Source: Erwinia billingiae Eb661 (lineage in GTDB: Bacteria; Pseudomonadota; Gammaproteobacteria; Enterobacterales; Enterobacteriaceae). From it: DNA of 64,000 nt. Each line of letters opens with the position of its first letter. Within the stretch, counting starts at the first letter, position 1. The notes beneath the pieces were generated by a model. The model ran no database searches. It saw only the letters and a program-made list of their open reading frames with translations, and had not been told where the DNA came from. A program made the translations under genes and the position numbers. Positions 1-11,767 of the stretch are shown piece after piece. The DNA lies in assembly GCF_000196615.1 (NCBI RefSeq), contig NC_014306.1:62001-126000 (forward strand). Reading direction: 5' to 3'.

Positions 1-1786
<1,786 letters not shown>

Positions 1787-1920
1787 AGCCAGCTCCAGAG
1801 TGATCGCCGGCAAGCCTGCAGGATCTGCAGCAGATTGACGATTGAATTTTTTTAAGGCGAATTCAGCTAAATTAGATTAGCTAATCCGAATTGTCATCAG
1901 GATATAAATGGGAGAGTGCA

Positions 1921-2601
1921 ATGAATAAGCCATTTACCATCGTTATGCCGTTGTATCAGGGAATTACGCAGTTAGATTTCACCGGTCCTTATCAGTTTTT
2001 TTCCCGCCTGCCGGATGCAAAAGTTGTGGTGGCATCACTTGGCGCTGAGCCTGTCGTTGTGGAAAGCTTCAGCTTTTCCGGCCTTGCTGCCCTGGATGAG
2101 ATTACCGAATGCGATCTGCTCTGTGTGCCGGGCGGCACCTGCACTAACGCGATCGAGAATGCCGACTTTCTCGCTGCCATTCGACGCTTAGGGTTGAATG
2201 CCAGCTACGTGACGTCAGTCTGTACGGGTTCAATGATCCTCGCAGCCGCTGGCTTGCTGAAGGGGAAAAGAGCCGCCTGTCACTGGGCATGGCGTGATTC
2301 GCTGGCGCTGTTTGGCGCGATCCCGGATAACGAGCGCGTGGTGAAGGATGGGCACATCATTACCGGCGGTGGCGTGACCGCAGGAATTGATTTTGCGCTG
2401 GTGGTGATTGCCGAAATTGCCGGAGAAGAGATGGCGCAGTCAATTCAGCTTGGCCTTGAGTACGCACCGCAGCCGCCTTTCAATGCCGGACGACCTGAAA
2501 CGGCGCCTCCCGCTGTCAGAGAGAGAGTGATGGCGCGGATGCAAAAAGTGGTGGAGGAAAAAATGCCGATCCTCGAAAAAGCGGCCCGCGAGCTCAACTG
2601 A
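1921..2601 (+). CDS. DJ-1/PfpI family protein, isonitrile hydratase-like
   Basis: This 226-residue single-domain protein belongs to the DJ-1/PfpI (class I glutamine amidotransferase-like) superfamily. The nucleophile elbow is visible as SVCTGS, with the cysteine as the likely catalytic residue, preceded by CVPGG and followed by ACHWAW. The overall pattern is closest to isonitrile hydratase (InhA) and related proteins that convert isonitriles to N-formamides, but substrate cannot be set from sequence. The ATG at 1921 follows GGGAG by 6 nt; an upstream TTG at 1891 has no such support. The AT-rich 100 bp upstream presumably carry its promoter. It appears monocistronic. Confidence 0.82.
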   Translation: MNKPFTIVMPLYQGITQLDFTGPYQFFSRLPDAKVVVASLGAEPVVVESFSFSGLAALDEITECDLLCVPGGTCTNAIENADFLAAIRRLGLNASYVTSVCTGSMILAAAGLLKGKRAACHWAWRDSLALFGAIPDNERVVKDGHIITGGGVTAGIDFALVVIAEIAGEEMAQSIQLGLEYAPQPPFNAGRPETAPPAVRERVMARMQKVVEEKMPILEKAARELN

Positions 2602-2685
2602 CGATCGCCCCGACGTCCCTGTCCGGACCGACGCATCGGCGCCGGGCAGGCAACTTTCACACTAAGATTCCGGCATCTTTAAGGA

Positions 2686-3024
2686 TTAGTTCTTCTTCAC
2701 AAACTCTGATTTCAACTTCATCGGGCCAAAACCATCAATTTTGCAGTCAATATTGTGGTCGCCTTCCACCAGACGAATGCTTTTAACTCGGGTGCCGATT
2801 TTTAGCGGGGTTGAGCTGCCTTTCACTTTTAAATCTTTAATCACCGTGACGCTGTCGCCATCGGCCAACAGGTTGCCGTTAGCATCTTTCACAATCAGCG
2901 CGTCATCAGACGCGGCTTCAGCCCCTTCGGACCAGACGTGACCGCACTCAGGGCAATTGAAGAGCGCGCCATCCTGCCAGGTATATTCAGAGTGACACTT
3001 CGGGCAGGGAGGAAGGGTTTGCAT
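2686..3024 (-). CDS. phnA: PhnA/YjdM zinc-ribbon protein
   Basis: This 112-residue protein is nearly collinear with E. coli YjdM (PhnA, 111 aa). It has an N-terminal zinc ribbon (CPKC and CPECG cysteine pairs, residues about 7-27) and a C-terminal SH3-like domain with the conserved stretch [16 protein letters not shown]. Despite the old name alkylphosphonate uptake protein, the family is not part of the phn operon and its cellular role is unclear. The start is the ATG giving [10 protein letters not shown]; a longer frame upstream lacks homology. It is convergent with the DJ-1-like gene. Confidence 0.9.
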   Translation of the reverse strand: MQTLPPCPKCHSEYTWQDGALFNCPECGHVWSEGAEAASDDALIVKDANGNLLADGDSVTVIKDLKVKGSSTPLKIGTRVKSIRLVEGDHNIDCKIDGFGPMKLKSEFVKKN

Positions 3025-3307
3025 AATAAGCCTCAAAATAATCCATAGAAAATAAGGGGGCATTTTAGCCTGGCGGCTGGCGTAAGCCCACAAAAAACGC
3101 CGATGCAGGTCCGGAAGGCGTCATTGCGCAACCTTCCGTACCGCTTTGACATAAAGGAGTTACCGGTATCACAGAAATAAGAAATCATAAAAATGGAACG
3201 AGATCCCGCAATTGAGCCTTCCTCGCCTCAACTCTATAACTAAACGTCAGTTTCCCTTAAGGCTTCCAGGCCACGATCTGCAACCCTTAACAACAGGCGT
3301 GCCATCT

Positions 3308-4654
3308 ATGAAAGAGACGTTATCGGTAAAAGAAAAAATTAGCTACGGCCTCGGCGATATGGCCAGCCATATTGGTCTCGAAAATGTGATCATTTTCCTG
3401 ACCTTTTATTATACCGATGTGGTGGGATTGCCCGCCGTCTTCGTCGGAACGATGTTCCTGCTTGCGCGCGCGGCTGATGCCATCATCGATCCCCTGATGG
3501 GCCTCATTGCGGACCGCACCAAAACGCGCTGGGGTAAATTTCGCCCCTGGTTGCTGTGGCTGGCTGTGCCGTTTGGTGCCAGTTGTCTGTTGATCTACGC
3601 CGTGCCGGAATCCCTCTCGCTGAGCGGAAAAATGATTTTTGCCAGCGTGACTTACGCAGCGATGATGCTGATGTACACCGCCATCAACATTCCTTATTGC
3701 TCGATGGGCGCGATCATCACGTCGGATAATGAAGAGCGCATTTCGCTGCAATCCTACCGTTTTTTCCTCGCGACCCTCGGCGGCGCGATGTCCACTTTCC
3801 TGATGATGCCGCTCGCCCAGTATATTGGCGGCGAAGATAAACTGGCCGGTTATCGGGGGGCGATGGCCATCATGGCTGGCGCAACCGTCTTTATGTTCCT
3901 GATCTGTTTCAGAAATACCAGGGAGCGTATCCAGGCACCGGCCAGCCACGAAAACTTTATCAGCGACCTGCGCGACTTACTGCGTAACGACCAGTGGCGT
4001 GTTGTGGCGGGTCTGGTGTTTTTCAACATTGCTTTTGGCGTTATCAGGCTCGGCGCCATGATGTATTACGTGACCTATCACCTGGGCAATCCCAGCTATT
4101 TTATGTGGCTGCTGGGGGCACACATCGTCGGCAAAAGCGCGGGCAGTGCGCTGTGTAAACCCCTGACCACCGGCCGCAGTAAGGTGCAGGTATTCAGGCT
4201 GGCTGCCTGGGCCGCAGGCCTACTAAGTATCGCGATCTTCTTCCTGCCCGCCTCCATCAGTCTTCTGGTGGTGATGGTGGTACTGGTTTCCACCTTCTAC
4301 CAAATTACCACCACCCTGATGTGGGTGATGATGTCGGACGTCGTCGATTACGGTGAATACACCCAGGGAAAACGTATGGACGGCACCATCTTCTCCACGC
4401 TGCTTTCCATTTTGAAAATGGGCATGGCGGTGAGCGGAGCGATCGTCGGCTGGACGCTGGGCCTGAGCGGCTACATTCCCCATGCTGAGATGCAAAACCC
4501 GGTCGCCATGTCCGCCATTATCGCGTTGTTCAGCCTGGTTCCCGGCGTGCTTTCAATTCTCAGCGCGCTGACGCTGCGTTGGTACATGCTGAGCGATGCC
4601 ACGATGGCTGACGTTAATACCTCGAAAAGATCGCTACAAAGCGATCGTTACTAA
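3308..4654 (+). CDS. GPH-family sugar:cation symporter (YicJ/MelB-like)
   Basis: This 448-residue membrane protein has 12 predicted transmembrane segments of the glycoside-pentoside-hexuronide (GPH) family. Diagnostic pieces are YGLGDMASHI near the N-terminus, DPLMGLIADRTKTRWGKFRPW in the first cytoplasmic loop and WVMMSDVVDYGEY late in the protein. It matches E. coli YicJ in arrangement. The ATG at 3308 starts the family homology (MKETLSVKEKI); a TTG 32 codons upstream adds non-conserved residues. The ribosome site is weak. It lies 12 bp before a GH31 glycosidase, so the pair probably imports and hydrolyses one alpha-linked oligosaccharide or glycoside. The 283 bp upstream hold a TTGACA at 3146 and a CGGAAGG/CCTTCCG inverted repeat, with no clear -10. 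Confidence 0.86.
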   Translation: MKETLSVKEKISYGLGDMASHIGLENVIIFLTFYYTDVVGLPAVFVGTMFLLARAADAIIDPLMGLIADRTKTRWGKFRPWLLWLAVPFGASCLLIYAVPESLSLSGKMIFASVTYAAMMLMYTAINIPYCSMGAIITSDNEERISLQSYRFFLATLGGAMSTFLMMPLAQYIGGEDKLAGYRGAMAIMAGATVFMFLICFRNTRERIQAPASHENFISDLRDLLRNDQWRVVAGLVFFNIAFGVIRLGAMMYYVTYHLGNPSYFMWLLGAHIVGKSAGSALCKPLTTGRSKVQVFRLAAWAAGLLSIAIFFLPASISLLVVMVVLVSTFYQITTTLMWVMMSDVVDYGEYTQGKRMDGTIFSTLLSILKMGMAVSGAIVGWTLGLSGYIPHAEMQNPVAMSAIIALFSLVPGVLSILSALTLRWYMLSDATMADVNTSKRSLQSDRY

Positions 4655-4666
4655 TCAGGAGTTTCT

Positions 4667-6718
4667 ATGAGCGAGTTAATCGCAGAGCAGCGCCGTATTC
4701 TGTGGCATTTCGATCGACAAACGCTGGTTGTTGAACCCTGGGGGAAGAACAGCCTGCGCGTTCGCGCCACCTGCTTACCGCCGATCAAAGATGAATGCTG
4801 GGCACTGTTACCAGACCCGCAAGAGACACCCGTGTCGATCACGGAAGGGCCGGAAACCCTGAGCATCACCCACGGCAATTTAAAAGCGGTGCTGAACATC
4901 AAAGGCCAGCTGGCTTTTTATAACCAGCACGGTGAATTACTGCTGGAAGAGTTCTGGCGCCAGCGCACCACGGTGGGCATTGGCGCCAGCGAAAAGAATC
5001 AGGATAAGTACATCAGCGCGCTGAAGCTGGATGCCCGTGAGTTCCGTCCTATTCCCGGTGGAAAATATCAGCTGACCGTCCGCTTTGAAGCCCGGCCGGA
5101 AGAGAAAATCTATGGCATGGGCCAGTATCAGCAACCCTGGTTAGACCTGAAAGGCTGCACGTTAGAGTTGGCGCAGCGTAATTCCCAGGCCAGCGTGCCC
5201 TTTATGCTCTCCAGCCTGGGTTATGGGCTGCTGTGGAATAATCCGGCTATTGGTGAGGCGACCTTCGCGAAAAATGGGACCGAGTGGCAGGCCAAAGTCA
5301 CTGAGCAGATGGATTACTGGATCACTGCCGGTGAGACGCCTGCAGATATCGTCCGTCAATATGGCGCCGTAACAGGCACTGCGCCAAAAATGCCGGAATT
5401 CGCCACCGGTTTTTGGCAATGCAAATTACGTTACCGAACCCAACAGGAAGTGCTGGAGGTGGCGCGTGAGTATCATCGTCGTCACCTGCCACTGTCTGTA
5501 ATCGTTATCGACTTCTTCCACTGGCCGAATCAGGGTACCTGGTGCTTCGATCCCAAAGACTGGCCAGATCCGAAGGCGATGGTCGCCGAGTTGAAATCGC
5601 TGGGCATCGAAACGATGGTATCAGTGTGGCCAACCGTCGACAGCCGCACCGAAAACTATAAAGAGATGAAGTCCAAAGGCTATCTGGTGAATACCGATCG
5701 CGGCGTGTCGGTCAATCTGGATTTTATGGGCAACACCACCTTCTTCGATGCAACACATCCTGAGGCACGGCGGTTTGTCTGGGAGAAGGTAAAACAGAAT
5801 TACTATGACCTGGGTATCAAGCTGTTCTGGCTGGATGAAGCCGAGCCGGAATACCGCGCCTATGATTTTGATAACTATCGCTATCATCTCGGTCCGGTGC
5901 TTGAGGTCGGTAATATCTATCCGCAGAAGTTTGCTGCCGGTTTCTATGATGGGCTGAAAGAGCAGGGAGAAACCGACATCGTCAATCTGGTTCGTTGTGC
6001 CTGGGCAGGTAGCCAGCGCTATGGCGTACTGGCATGGTCTGGCGATATCCATTCCTCTTTCCATTCACTCCGCAACCAGATTGCCGCCGGCCTGAACATG
6101 GGGATGGCAGGTATTCCCTGGTGGACCACCGATATCGGCGGATTTCAGGGCGGTAACGTTAACGATCCTGCCTTCCAGGAGTTGCTGATCCGGTGGTTCC
6201 AGTGGGGCGTTTTCTGCCCGGTTTTCCGTCTGCATGGCTACCGGGAACCACAGATCCAACCTCCTGAGGCCTGGCGAGACGGTATTGCCCAATGTAATAG
6301 CGGGTCGCCGAATGAGGTCTGGAGCTACGGTGAGGATAACTATCAGATCATGCGCCACTGGCTGCTGGTTCGTGAAAAGCTGCGTCCTTACATCAACCGC
6401 ATGATGGATGTGGCTCATGAGCAGGGCGATCCGGTGATGCGTGCCATGTTCTACGCATTCCCTGAACAGAGTGAAAGCTGGCAGGTGGAAGATCAGTACA
6501 TGTTTGGGCCCGATATCCTGGTGGCACCCATTCTTCACCAGGGACAGCGCGAACGCCGTGTCTGGCTGCCTGCGGGGACGACCTGGCGTGAGTTAAACGG
6601 GGAGCAGCATGAAGGCGGTCAATGGATAGGCGTTGCCGCGCCGCTCGACGCAATTCCCGTGCTGGTGCGTGATGGCTCGCAGGTTCAGCAAGAGCTGGGG
6701 GAGTATGTGACGCGTTAA
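4667..6718 (+). CDS. Glycoside hydrolase family 31 (alpha-glucosidase/alpha-xylosidase type)
   Basis: This 683-residue GH31 enzyme has an N-terminal beta-sandwich (about 1-240), the TIM-barrel catalytic domain (about 245-580) and C-terminal beta domains. The nucleophile is Asp390 in FWLDEAEPE and the acid/base is Asp460 in WSGDI. It is shorter than E. coli YicI (772 aa), mainly at the ends, so it is probably a different subfamily and its specificity (alpha-glucoside, alpha-xyloside or other) is open. It is cotranscribed with the GPH transporter 12 bp upstream, which implies a cytoplasmic enzyme acting on imported substrate. No signal peptide is seen. The convergent terminator at 6746 follows. 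Confidence 0.88.
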   Translation: MSELIAEQRRILWHFDRQTLVVEPWGKNSLRVRATCLPPIKDECWALLPDPQETPVSITEGPETLSITHGNLKAVLNIKGQLAFYNQHGELLLEEFWRQRTTVGIGASEKNQDKYISALKLDAREFRPIPGGKYQLTVRFEARPEEKIYGMGQYQQPWLDLKGCTLELAQRNSQASVPFMLSSLGYGLLWNNPAIGEATFAKNGTEWQAKVTEQMDYWITAGETPADIVRQYGAVTGTAPKMPEFATGFWQCKLRYRTQQEVLEVAREYHRRHLPLSVIVIDFFHWPNQGTWCFDPKDWPDPKAMVAELKSLGIETMVSVWPTVDSRTENYKEMKSKGYLVNTDRGVSVNLDFMGNTTFFDATHPEARRFVWEKVKQNYYDLGIKLFWLDEAEPEYRAYDFDNYRYHLGPVLEVGNIYPQKFAAGFYDGLKEQGETDIVNLVRCAWAGSQRYGVLAWSGDIHSSFHSLRNQIAAGLNMGMAGIPWWTTDIGGFQGGNVNDPAFQELLIRWFQWGVFCPVFRLHGYREPQIQPPEAWRDGIAQCNSGSPNEVWSYGEDNYQIMRHWLLVREKLRPYINRMMDVAHEQGDPVMRAMFYAFPEQSESWQVEDQYMFGPDILVAPILHQGQRERRVWLPAGTTWRELNGEQHEGGQWIGVAAPLDAIPVLVRDGSQVQQELGEYVTR

Positions 6719-6745
6719 GTGTTGGAATTATCGTGAAGTCAGGTG

Positions 6746-6769
6746 AAAGCCCACTGAACAGTGGGCTTT
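6746..6769. terminator. Convergent terminator between GH31 gene and yicC
   Basis: A perfect 9-bp stem (AAAGCCCAC / GTGGGCTTT) with a 6-nt loop lies between two genes that end towards each other. Each arm ends in a short T run on the appropriate strand, so it can act in both directions. Confidence 0.75.
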
Positions 6770-6785
6770 GTACGCATGGACGCGG

Positions 6786-7649
6786 TTATTCGATGTTTTG
6801 GATCTGCTCGCGCATCTGCTCAATCAGCACTTTCAGCTCGATGGCGGAGGTGGTGATCTCGGCATTGATCGATTTAGAGGCCAGGGTGTTCGACTCGCGG
6901 TTGAACTCCTGCATCATAAAGTCGAGACGACGGCCAACGGCTTCCTTCTTCTTCAGGATGTTGTAGGTCTCTTTAACGTGCGCTTCCAGACGATCCAGCT
7001 CTTCAGCCACGTCAACACGCTGTGCCAGCATGATCAGTTCCTGCTCAACACGGTTGCTGTCCAGCTGCACCTGCGCATCTTCCAGCTTGCTGACCAGCCG
7101 CTCGCGCTGCCATTTCAACACGTCTGGCATCTGCGTCCGCACCTTGCCGATTTCCGTCGTCACGCCTTCAAGGCGTTGTTCAATCATCGCCTTCAGCGCC
7201 GTGCCTTCTGTCTCACGGGAGGTGATAAAGTCTTCCAGCGCGGTATCCAGCGACGTTAACAGCTCGGCGGAAATAGCATCCAAATCCTGCTCTTCGGCAG
7301 ACATCACGCCAGGCCAGCGCAGAATATCAACCGGGTTGATTTCCCCTTCATCGCTCTGCATTTTGACCCAGTTAGCGGCCTGAACCAGCTGAACAGCCAG
7401 CTTTTCATTCAGCACCAACGCGCTCTGCGCGCTTGGATCGGCGTCAAAACGCAGGTTGCATTCGATTTTACCGCGCGTCAGGCGGTTACGGATGCGCTCA
7501 CGGATCACCGGCTCCAGGCCACGGAACTGCTCCGGCAGGCGGATGTAGGTTTCTAAATAGCGCTGGTTAACGGAACGAAGTTCCCAGGCTGCGCTGCCCC
7601 ATTCGCCTTTGGTTTCACGCCGCGCGTAGGCGGTCATACTGCGGATCAT
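6786..7649 (-). CDS. yicC: YicC-family endoribonuclease
   Basis: This 287-residue protein has the same length as E. coli YicC. The family signature is present: N-terminal MIRSMTAYARRE, the SVNQRYLE stretch, and the conserved C-terminal region KKKEAVGRRLDFMMQEFNRESNTL with SKS following. YicC proteins are single-strand endoribonucleases; in E. coli YicC promotes degradation of the sRNA RyhB with PNPase. The middle of the protein is strongly helical and probably oligomerises. It is transcribed away from rph in this genome, with a lipoprotein gene and a nucleoside transporter lying in between. Confidence 0.92.
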   Translation of the reverse strand: MIRSMTAYARRETKGEWGSAAWELRSVNQRYLETYIRLPEQFRGLEPVIRERIRNRLTRGKIECNLRFDADPSAQSALVLNEKLAVQLVQAANWVKMQSDEGEINPVDILRWPGVMSAEEQDLDAISAELLTSLDTALEDFITSRETEGTALKAMIEQRLEGVTTEIGKVRTQMPDVLKWQRERLVSKLEDAQVQLDSNRVEQELIMLAQRVDVAEELDRLEAHVKETYNILKKKEAVGRRLDFMMQEFNRESNTLASKSINAEITTSAIELKVLIEQMREQIQNIE

Positions 7650-7807
7650 GTGCGTACCCGTTTTCTGAGAAAGATAAACGGATTATAGCGGCGCAAGCCA
7701 GGCCTTAACAGGCATTCGGCTAAACTCAATGAAATCAGCGATCGTCACTGGTTTTTTACCCGGGCCAGCTTATGATGCAGTTACCCGTAATCTGCATCAG
7801 GAACTTC

Positions 7808-8233
7808 ATGAAAACCTCTTCCGTTATTGCTGTGGCTGTCGCCTTTACCCTCAGCGGCTGCATGGCTTCCAGCCAGCAAACTACCGTGACCCCCGCCAGC
7901 TGCCAGGTGGGCGATGCCATGCAGCAAACCACGCTTTATTTTGGTCTGAGCCGGCCTCATGGCGCGGATATCACTCACGCTGAATGGCAATCGTTTGTCG
8001 ACAGCGAGGTGACGCCACGCTTCAAAGATGGCCTGACGGTATTTGATGCCAAAGGTCAGTGGCTGGGAGAAGACGGCAAGGTGGCACGAGAGGGCAGTAA
8101 GGCGTTGATGCTGATCCATGCGCCAGGCAAGCAGGATCAGCAGAATATTGAAGCGCTGCGCACGCGTTACAAGCAGCGCTTCCAGCAGGAGTCGGTGATG
8201 CGGGTGGATAGCCCGGTCTGTGTCGGCTTTTAA
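7808..8233 (+). CDS. DUF3574-type putative lipoprotein
   Basis: This 141-residue protein has a short signal sequence with a lipobox (TLSG before Cys18), so it is predicted to be a lipoprotein. The mature part resembles DUF3574 proteins: it has the TTLYFGLSRP segment, a WQSFVDSEVTPRF helix region and a C-terminal R.D..VC.GF end. Function is unknown in the family. The ATG at 7808 is preceded by AGGAA; a start 12 codons upstream would bury the signal peptide. It is followed by a GC-rich hairpin shared with the convergent transporter gene. Confidence 0.78.
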   Translation: MKTSSVIAVAVAFTLSGCMASSQQTTVTPASCQVGDAMQQTTLYFGLSRPHGADITHAEWQSFVDSEVTPRFKDGLTVFDAKGQWLGEDGKVAREGSKALMLIHAPGKQDQQNIEALRTRYKQRFQQESVMRVDSPVCVGF

Positions 8234-8237
8234 GTTC

Positions 8238-8258
8238 AGCCCGGCATCACGCCGGGCT
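8238..8258. terminator. Convergent hairpin terminator
   Basis: An 8-bp perfect stem (AGCCCGGC / GCCGGGCT) with a 5-nt loop sits 5 bp after the lipoprotein stop codon and 10 bp from the end of the convergent transporter gene. The T run is poor, so efficiency is uncertain. Confidence 0.6.
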
Positions 8259-8268
8259 GGTTGTCAGA

Positions 8269-9492
8269 TTACAACACCAAACCGGCAAAGGCGGCTGACA
8301 GCAGGCTGACCAGCGTCGACCCGTAGACCAGCTTCAGACCAAAGCGGGAAACCACGTTGCCCTGCTGTTCGTTCAGGCCTTTGATCGCGCCCGCGACAAT
8401 GCCAATGGAAGCAAAGTTGGCGAACGAAACCAGGAAGACGGAGAGGATGCCAAGCCCGCGAGGTGAAAGCTCCGCCGCGATTTTCTTCAGCTCTATCATT
8501 GCCACAAACTCATTTGCCACCAGTTTGGTCGCCATGATACTGGCTGCTCGCAGCGCATCCGGGGCCGGAATGCCTATTAGCCAGGCAAATGGCCAGAAGA
8601 TGTAGCCGAGAATTTCCTGGAAGCTGATGCCAAACAGGCTGGAGAAGATGGCGTTGACCGCAGCAATCAGCGCAATAAAGCCAATCAGCATCGCCATAAT
8701 AATCATCGCCACCTTAAAGCCGGCAAGAATGTATTCCCCCAGCATTTCAAAGAAGCTCTGATCTTCGTGCAGCTTTTCCAGTTTGATTTCCGGCTCGTCG
8801 CCAGGTACCGTCGGATTGATGATCGACAGGATAATAAAGGTGCTGAACATGTTAAGCAGCAAGGCCGCCACCACGTAGCGCGGTTCAATCATCGACATAT
8901 AGGCGCCAACAATCGACAGCGACACCGTCGACATCGCCGCCGCCGCCATTGAATACAGGCGGCGAGGGGAGATATCAGCCAGAATGCCTTTATAGGCGAT
9001 AAAGTTCTCAGACTGGCCGAGGATCAGGGTACTGACCGCGTTAAACGACTCCAGTTTGCCCATCCCGTTCACTTTCGACAGAACCGTGCCGACCAGACGG
9101 ATCAGCAGCGGCAAAATACGCAGGTGCTGCAAAATCCCGATCAGTGCCGAGATAAAGATGATCGGGCAGAGCACACCCAGGAAGATGAAGGCCAGACCCT
9201 GACTTGCCATGCCACCAAAGACGAACTCCGATCCTTGCCCGGCAAATTTCAGCAGGGTTTCAAAGAATCCGGACACCGCGGTGACCAGCGTCAGGCCACT
9301 GGACGCGTGCAGGAAGAACCAGGCCAGCGCGGCTTCAATCACGACCAGCTGAAGGATCACCCGAGGGCGGATTTTTTTACGGTCGTTACTGAACAGCAAC
9401 GCCAGGCAAAAGATGACCACAAGGGCCAGAAGAAAATGAAGTACGTCAGGCATTTCAATGATGTCCGGCAGACTAATGAGAGAAGGCAGCAT
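8269..9492 (-). CDS. nupC: NupC-type concentrative nucleoside transporter
   Basis: This protein of up to 407 residues belongs to the CNT family and reads close to E. coli NupC throughout, including the diagnostic [37 protein letters not shown] and [10 protein letters not shown] motifs that form the nucleoside and sodium/proton sites. It imports nucleosides with a coupled cation across the inner membrane. Two starts are possible: ATG 9492 and ATG 9453; the latter ([11 protein letters not shown]) matches where NupC begins. Neither has a good ribosome site, so the first 13 residues are uncertain. The gene sits between yicC and rph, which is not the place of nupC in E. coli, so it may be a paralogue. 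Confidence 0.86.
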   Translation of the reverse strand: MLPSLISLPDIIEMPDVLHFLLALVVIFCLALLFSNDRKKIRPRVILQLVVIEAALAWFFLHASSGLTLVTAVSGFFETLLKFAGQGSEFVFGGMASQGLAFIFLGVLCPIIFISALIGILQHLRILPLLIRLVGTVLSKVNGMGKLESFNAVSTLILGQSENFIAYKGILADISPRRLYSMAAAAMSTVSLSIVGAYMSMIEPRYVVAALLLNMFSTFIILSIINPTVPGDEPEIKLEKLHEDQSFFEMLGEYILAGFKVAMIIMAMLIGFIALIAAVNAIFSSLFGISFQEILGYIFWPFAWLIGIPAPDALRAASIMATKLVANEFVAMIELKKIAAELSPRGLGILSVFLVSFANFASIGIVAGAIKGLNEQQGNVVSRFGLKLVYGSTLVSLLSAAFAGLVL

Positions 9493-9665
9493 TTAGCCAC
9501 AACTTGCCGCGGTTTTCACTCTGCGTTGCGCTGCGCTGCAATTTTAGACGTAAGAAAGTCATCTCAGGCATAAGAAACGCCGTCTGCATCAGGCGAACGT
9601 AGGCATTCGGCGGTGAAATCCGTATAATGCGCAGCCAATACTGATTTGCTAGCCGGAGAGAAACC

Positions 9666-10382
9666 ATGCGTCCTGCAGGCCGTAGCGCACAACAAGTGCG
9701 CCCTGTCACACTGACCCGTCATTACACCAAACATGCTGAAGGTTCAGTTCTGGTTGAATTCGGTGATACCAAAGTGCTGTGTACCGCCACCATCGAAGAA
9801 GGCGTACCGCGTTTTCTGAAAGGTCAGGGACAAGGCTGGGTAACCGCTGAGTACGGCATGCTGCCGCGCGCGACCCACAGCCGTAATGCCCGCGAAGCCG
9901 CGAAAGGTAAGCAGGGTGGCCGCACGCTGGAAATTCAACGTCTGATCGCCCGCTCTTTGCGTGCGGCGCTGGATTTGAAGGCGCTGGGTGAATTCACCAT
10001 CACCCTGGACTGTGACGTGCTGCAGGCGGATGGCGGAACCCGTACCGCCTCCATCACCGGTGCCTGCGTGGCGCTGGCCGATGCCCTGAATCATCTGGTC
10101 TCTATTGGCAAGCTGAAAACCAATCCAATGAAAGGGATGGTGGCCGCCATTTCCGTCGGTATCGTTAACGGCGAAGCGCTGTGCGACCTGGAATATGTCG
10201 AAGACTCCGCCGCTGAAACCGACATGAATGTGGTGATGACGGAAGATGGCCGCATGATTGAAGTGCAGGGCACCGCAGAAGGCGAGCCCTTCAGCCACGA
10301 TGAGCTGCTCCAGCTGCTTGCTCTGGCAAGAGGGGGAATTGATTCCCTGATTCTGGCGCAGAAAGCAGCGCTGAAAGACTGA
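9666..10382 (+). CDS. rph: RNase PH
   Basis: This 238-residue phosphorolytic 3'-5' exoribonuclease trims tRNA 3' ends. It keeps the full C-terminus ([13 protein letters not shown]) and is not frameshifted as in E. coli K-12 (rph-1). The family features [20 protein letters not shown] and the phosphate-binding TRTASITGA region are present. GGAGAG lies 6 nt before the ATG. It forms the leader cistron of the rph-pyrE operon; translation through its end should couple to the attenuator that follows. Confidence 0.96.
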   Translation: MRPAGRSAQQVRPVTLTRHYTKHAEGSVLVEFGDTKVLCTATIEEGVPRFLKGQGQGWVTAEYGMLPRATHSRNAREAAKGKQGGRTLEIQRLIARSLRAALDLKALGEFTITLDCDVLQADGGTRTASITGACVALADALNHLVSIGKLKTNPMKGMVAAISVGIVNGEALCDLEYVEDSAAETDMNVVMTEDGRMIEVQGTAEGEPFSHDELLQLLALARGGIDSLILAQKAALKD

Positions 10383-10389
10383 TTTTATG

Positions 10390-10414
10390 AGGCGACCCGT
10401 GAGTCGCCTTTTTT
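10390..10414 (+). terminator. pyrE attenuator
   Basis: A GGCGAC/GTCGCC stem with a 6-nt loop and a run of six T lies 8 bp after the rph stop and before pyrE. In E. coli this terminator attenuates pyrE: when UTP is scarce RNA polymerase slows, ribosomes finishing rph stay close and the hairpin cannot form. The placement here allows the same mechanism. Confidence 0.85.
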
Positions 10415-10436
10415 ATGACAAGTAGAGGACCAAGAC

Positions 10437-11078
10437 ATGAAAGCCTGGCAGCGCCAATTTATCGAATTCGCCATCAACAAGCAGGTGCTGAAGTTTGGTG
10501 AGTTCACGCTGAAATCAGGGCGCACCAGCCCTTATTTCTTCAATGCTGGCCTGTTCAATACGGGCCGCGATCTGGCGTTACTTGGGCGTTTCTATGCCCA
10601 GGCGCTGGTAGATTCCGGTATTGATTTCGACCTGGTTTTTGGTCCGGCGTACAAAGGGATCCCAATTGCGACCACCACCGCCGTCGCGCTGGCCGACCAT
10701 CACGATCGCGATGTGCCTTATTGCTTCAACCGTAAAGAAGCCAAGACGCACGGTGAGGGTGGCACGCTGGTGGGCAGTCCGTTGCAGGGGCGCATTATGC
10801 TGGTGGACGATGTGATCACGGCCGGTACCGCCATCCGCGAATCAATGGAGATCATTTCAGCAAGTCATGCCACGCTGGCTGGCGTGCTGATTTCGCTGGA
10901 TCGTCAGGAACGCGGGCGTGGTAAGGAGTCAGCCATTCAGGAAGTTGAGCGGGATTACGGCTGTAAGGTGATTTCGATTATTACGCTGGAAGAGCTGATT
11001 GCTTATCTGGAAGAGAAGCCGGAGATGGCAGACCATCTGGTGGCGGTTCGAGCTTACCGTAAAGAGTACGGTATCTAA
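10437..11078 (+). CDS. pyrE: Orotate phosphoribosyltransferase
   Basis: This 213-residue enzyme joins orotate to PRPP to give OMP in pyrimidine synthesis. The PRPP-binding motif [13 protein letters not shown] is visible near residue 120, and the length equals E. coli PyrE. AGAGGA precedes the ATG. It is the second gene of the rph-pyrE operon, behind the attenuator. The gene ends before a perfect 10-bp hairpin shared with slmA. Confidence 0.97.
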   Translation: MKAWQRQFIEFAINKQVLKFGEFTLKSGRTSPYFFNAGLFNTGRDLALLGRFYAQALVDSGIDFDLVFGPAYKGIPIATTTAVALADHHDRDVPYCFNRKEAKTHGEGGTLVGSPLQGRIMLVDDVITAGTAIRESMEIISASHATLAGVLISLDRQERGRGKESAIQEVERDYGCKVISIITLEELIAYLEEKPEMADHLVAVRAYRKEYGI

Positions 11079-11085
11079 GAGTGTC

Positions 11086-11109
11086 GCGGGTCAGATCCCT
11101 CTGACCCGC
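11086..11109. terminator. Convergent terminator between pyrE and slmA
   Basis: A perfect 10-bp stem (GCGGGTCAGA / TCTGACCCGC) with a 4-nt loop lies between the two converging stop codons. T runs are short on both sides. Confidence 0.7.
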
Positions 11110-11116
11110 AGTCTGT

Positions 11117-11713
11117 TTACACCAGCTGAGACGCCAGCAATGGCCAGCGGGTATCAAAGTCTACCGTTGGACGGTAGCGGAAGCCGGAACGGACAAAGCG
11201 TGAAAGCAAGCCTTCACAGAACGCCAGCAGTTGACTGGCCAGCAGCGTTTCATCGGTCACAAAACCCTCGCCTTCCCGCAATTTCTGCTCGCGAAGCACC
11301 TGACGCAGCTGCACTTCAATGCGCTCGAACAGCTGATTGATTCGTCCCTGCAGACGGTCCTGTTCAAACATCAGTGCATGGCCGGTCAGAATGCGCGTTA
11401 AACCCGGATTACGCTCACCAAAACCCAGAATTAACTGGATAATCAGACGCAGACGCGGCAGCGTCTCTTTTTCGTCTTTCAAAATCAGATTGATGCGCGT
11501 AATCAGGCTGTCTTCAATAAACTCGATCAGGCTGTCAAACATCCGGGTTTTGCTGGGAAAATGGCGATACAGCGCCGCTTCCGAAACCCCAACGTTGGCG
11601 GCCAGTTTGGCCGTGGTGATCCGCTGACTGCCATCGCTTGATTCCAGCATTTGTGCCAGAGCCTGCAATATTTCTTCGCGACGATTCCTTTTCGCACTCT
11701 TTTTCTCTGCCAT
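11117..11713 (-). CDS. slmA: Nucleoid occlusion factor SlmA
   Basis: This 198-residue TetR-family DNA-binding protein has the N-terminal helix-turn-helix around [22 protein letters not shown]. SlmA bound to its chromosomal sites breaks FtsZ polymers and blocks division over the nucleoid. Length and start ([15 protein letters not shown]) match E. coli. It lies 120 bp downstream of dut on the same strand, the usual neighbourhood. A hairpin at 11768-11788 in that gap could reduce read-through. Confidence 0.96.
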   Translation of the reverse strand: MAEKKSAKRNRREEILQALAQMLESSDGSQRITTAKLAANVGVSEAALYRHFPSKTRMFDSLIEFIEDSLITRINLILKDEKETLPRLRLIIQLILGFGERNPGLTRILTGHALMFEQDRLQGRINQLFERIEVQLRQVLREQKLREGEGFVTDETLLASQLLAFCEGLLSRFVRSGFRYRPTVDFDTRWPLLASQLV

Positions 11714-11767
11714 GACCTGAAAAACCCCTGAAATATCACTTTAATAGGGCAGTAGCCCACGCAACGT

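Noticed and set aside
3212..3307. N-terminal extension of the GPH symporter from a TTG
   Set aside because: The added residues do not resemble the family, which begins at the ATG at 3308.
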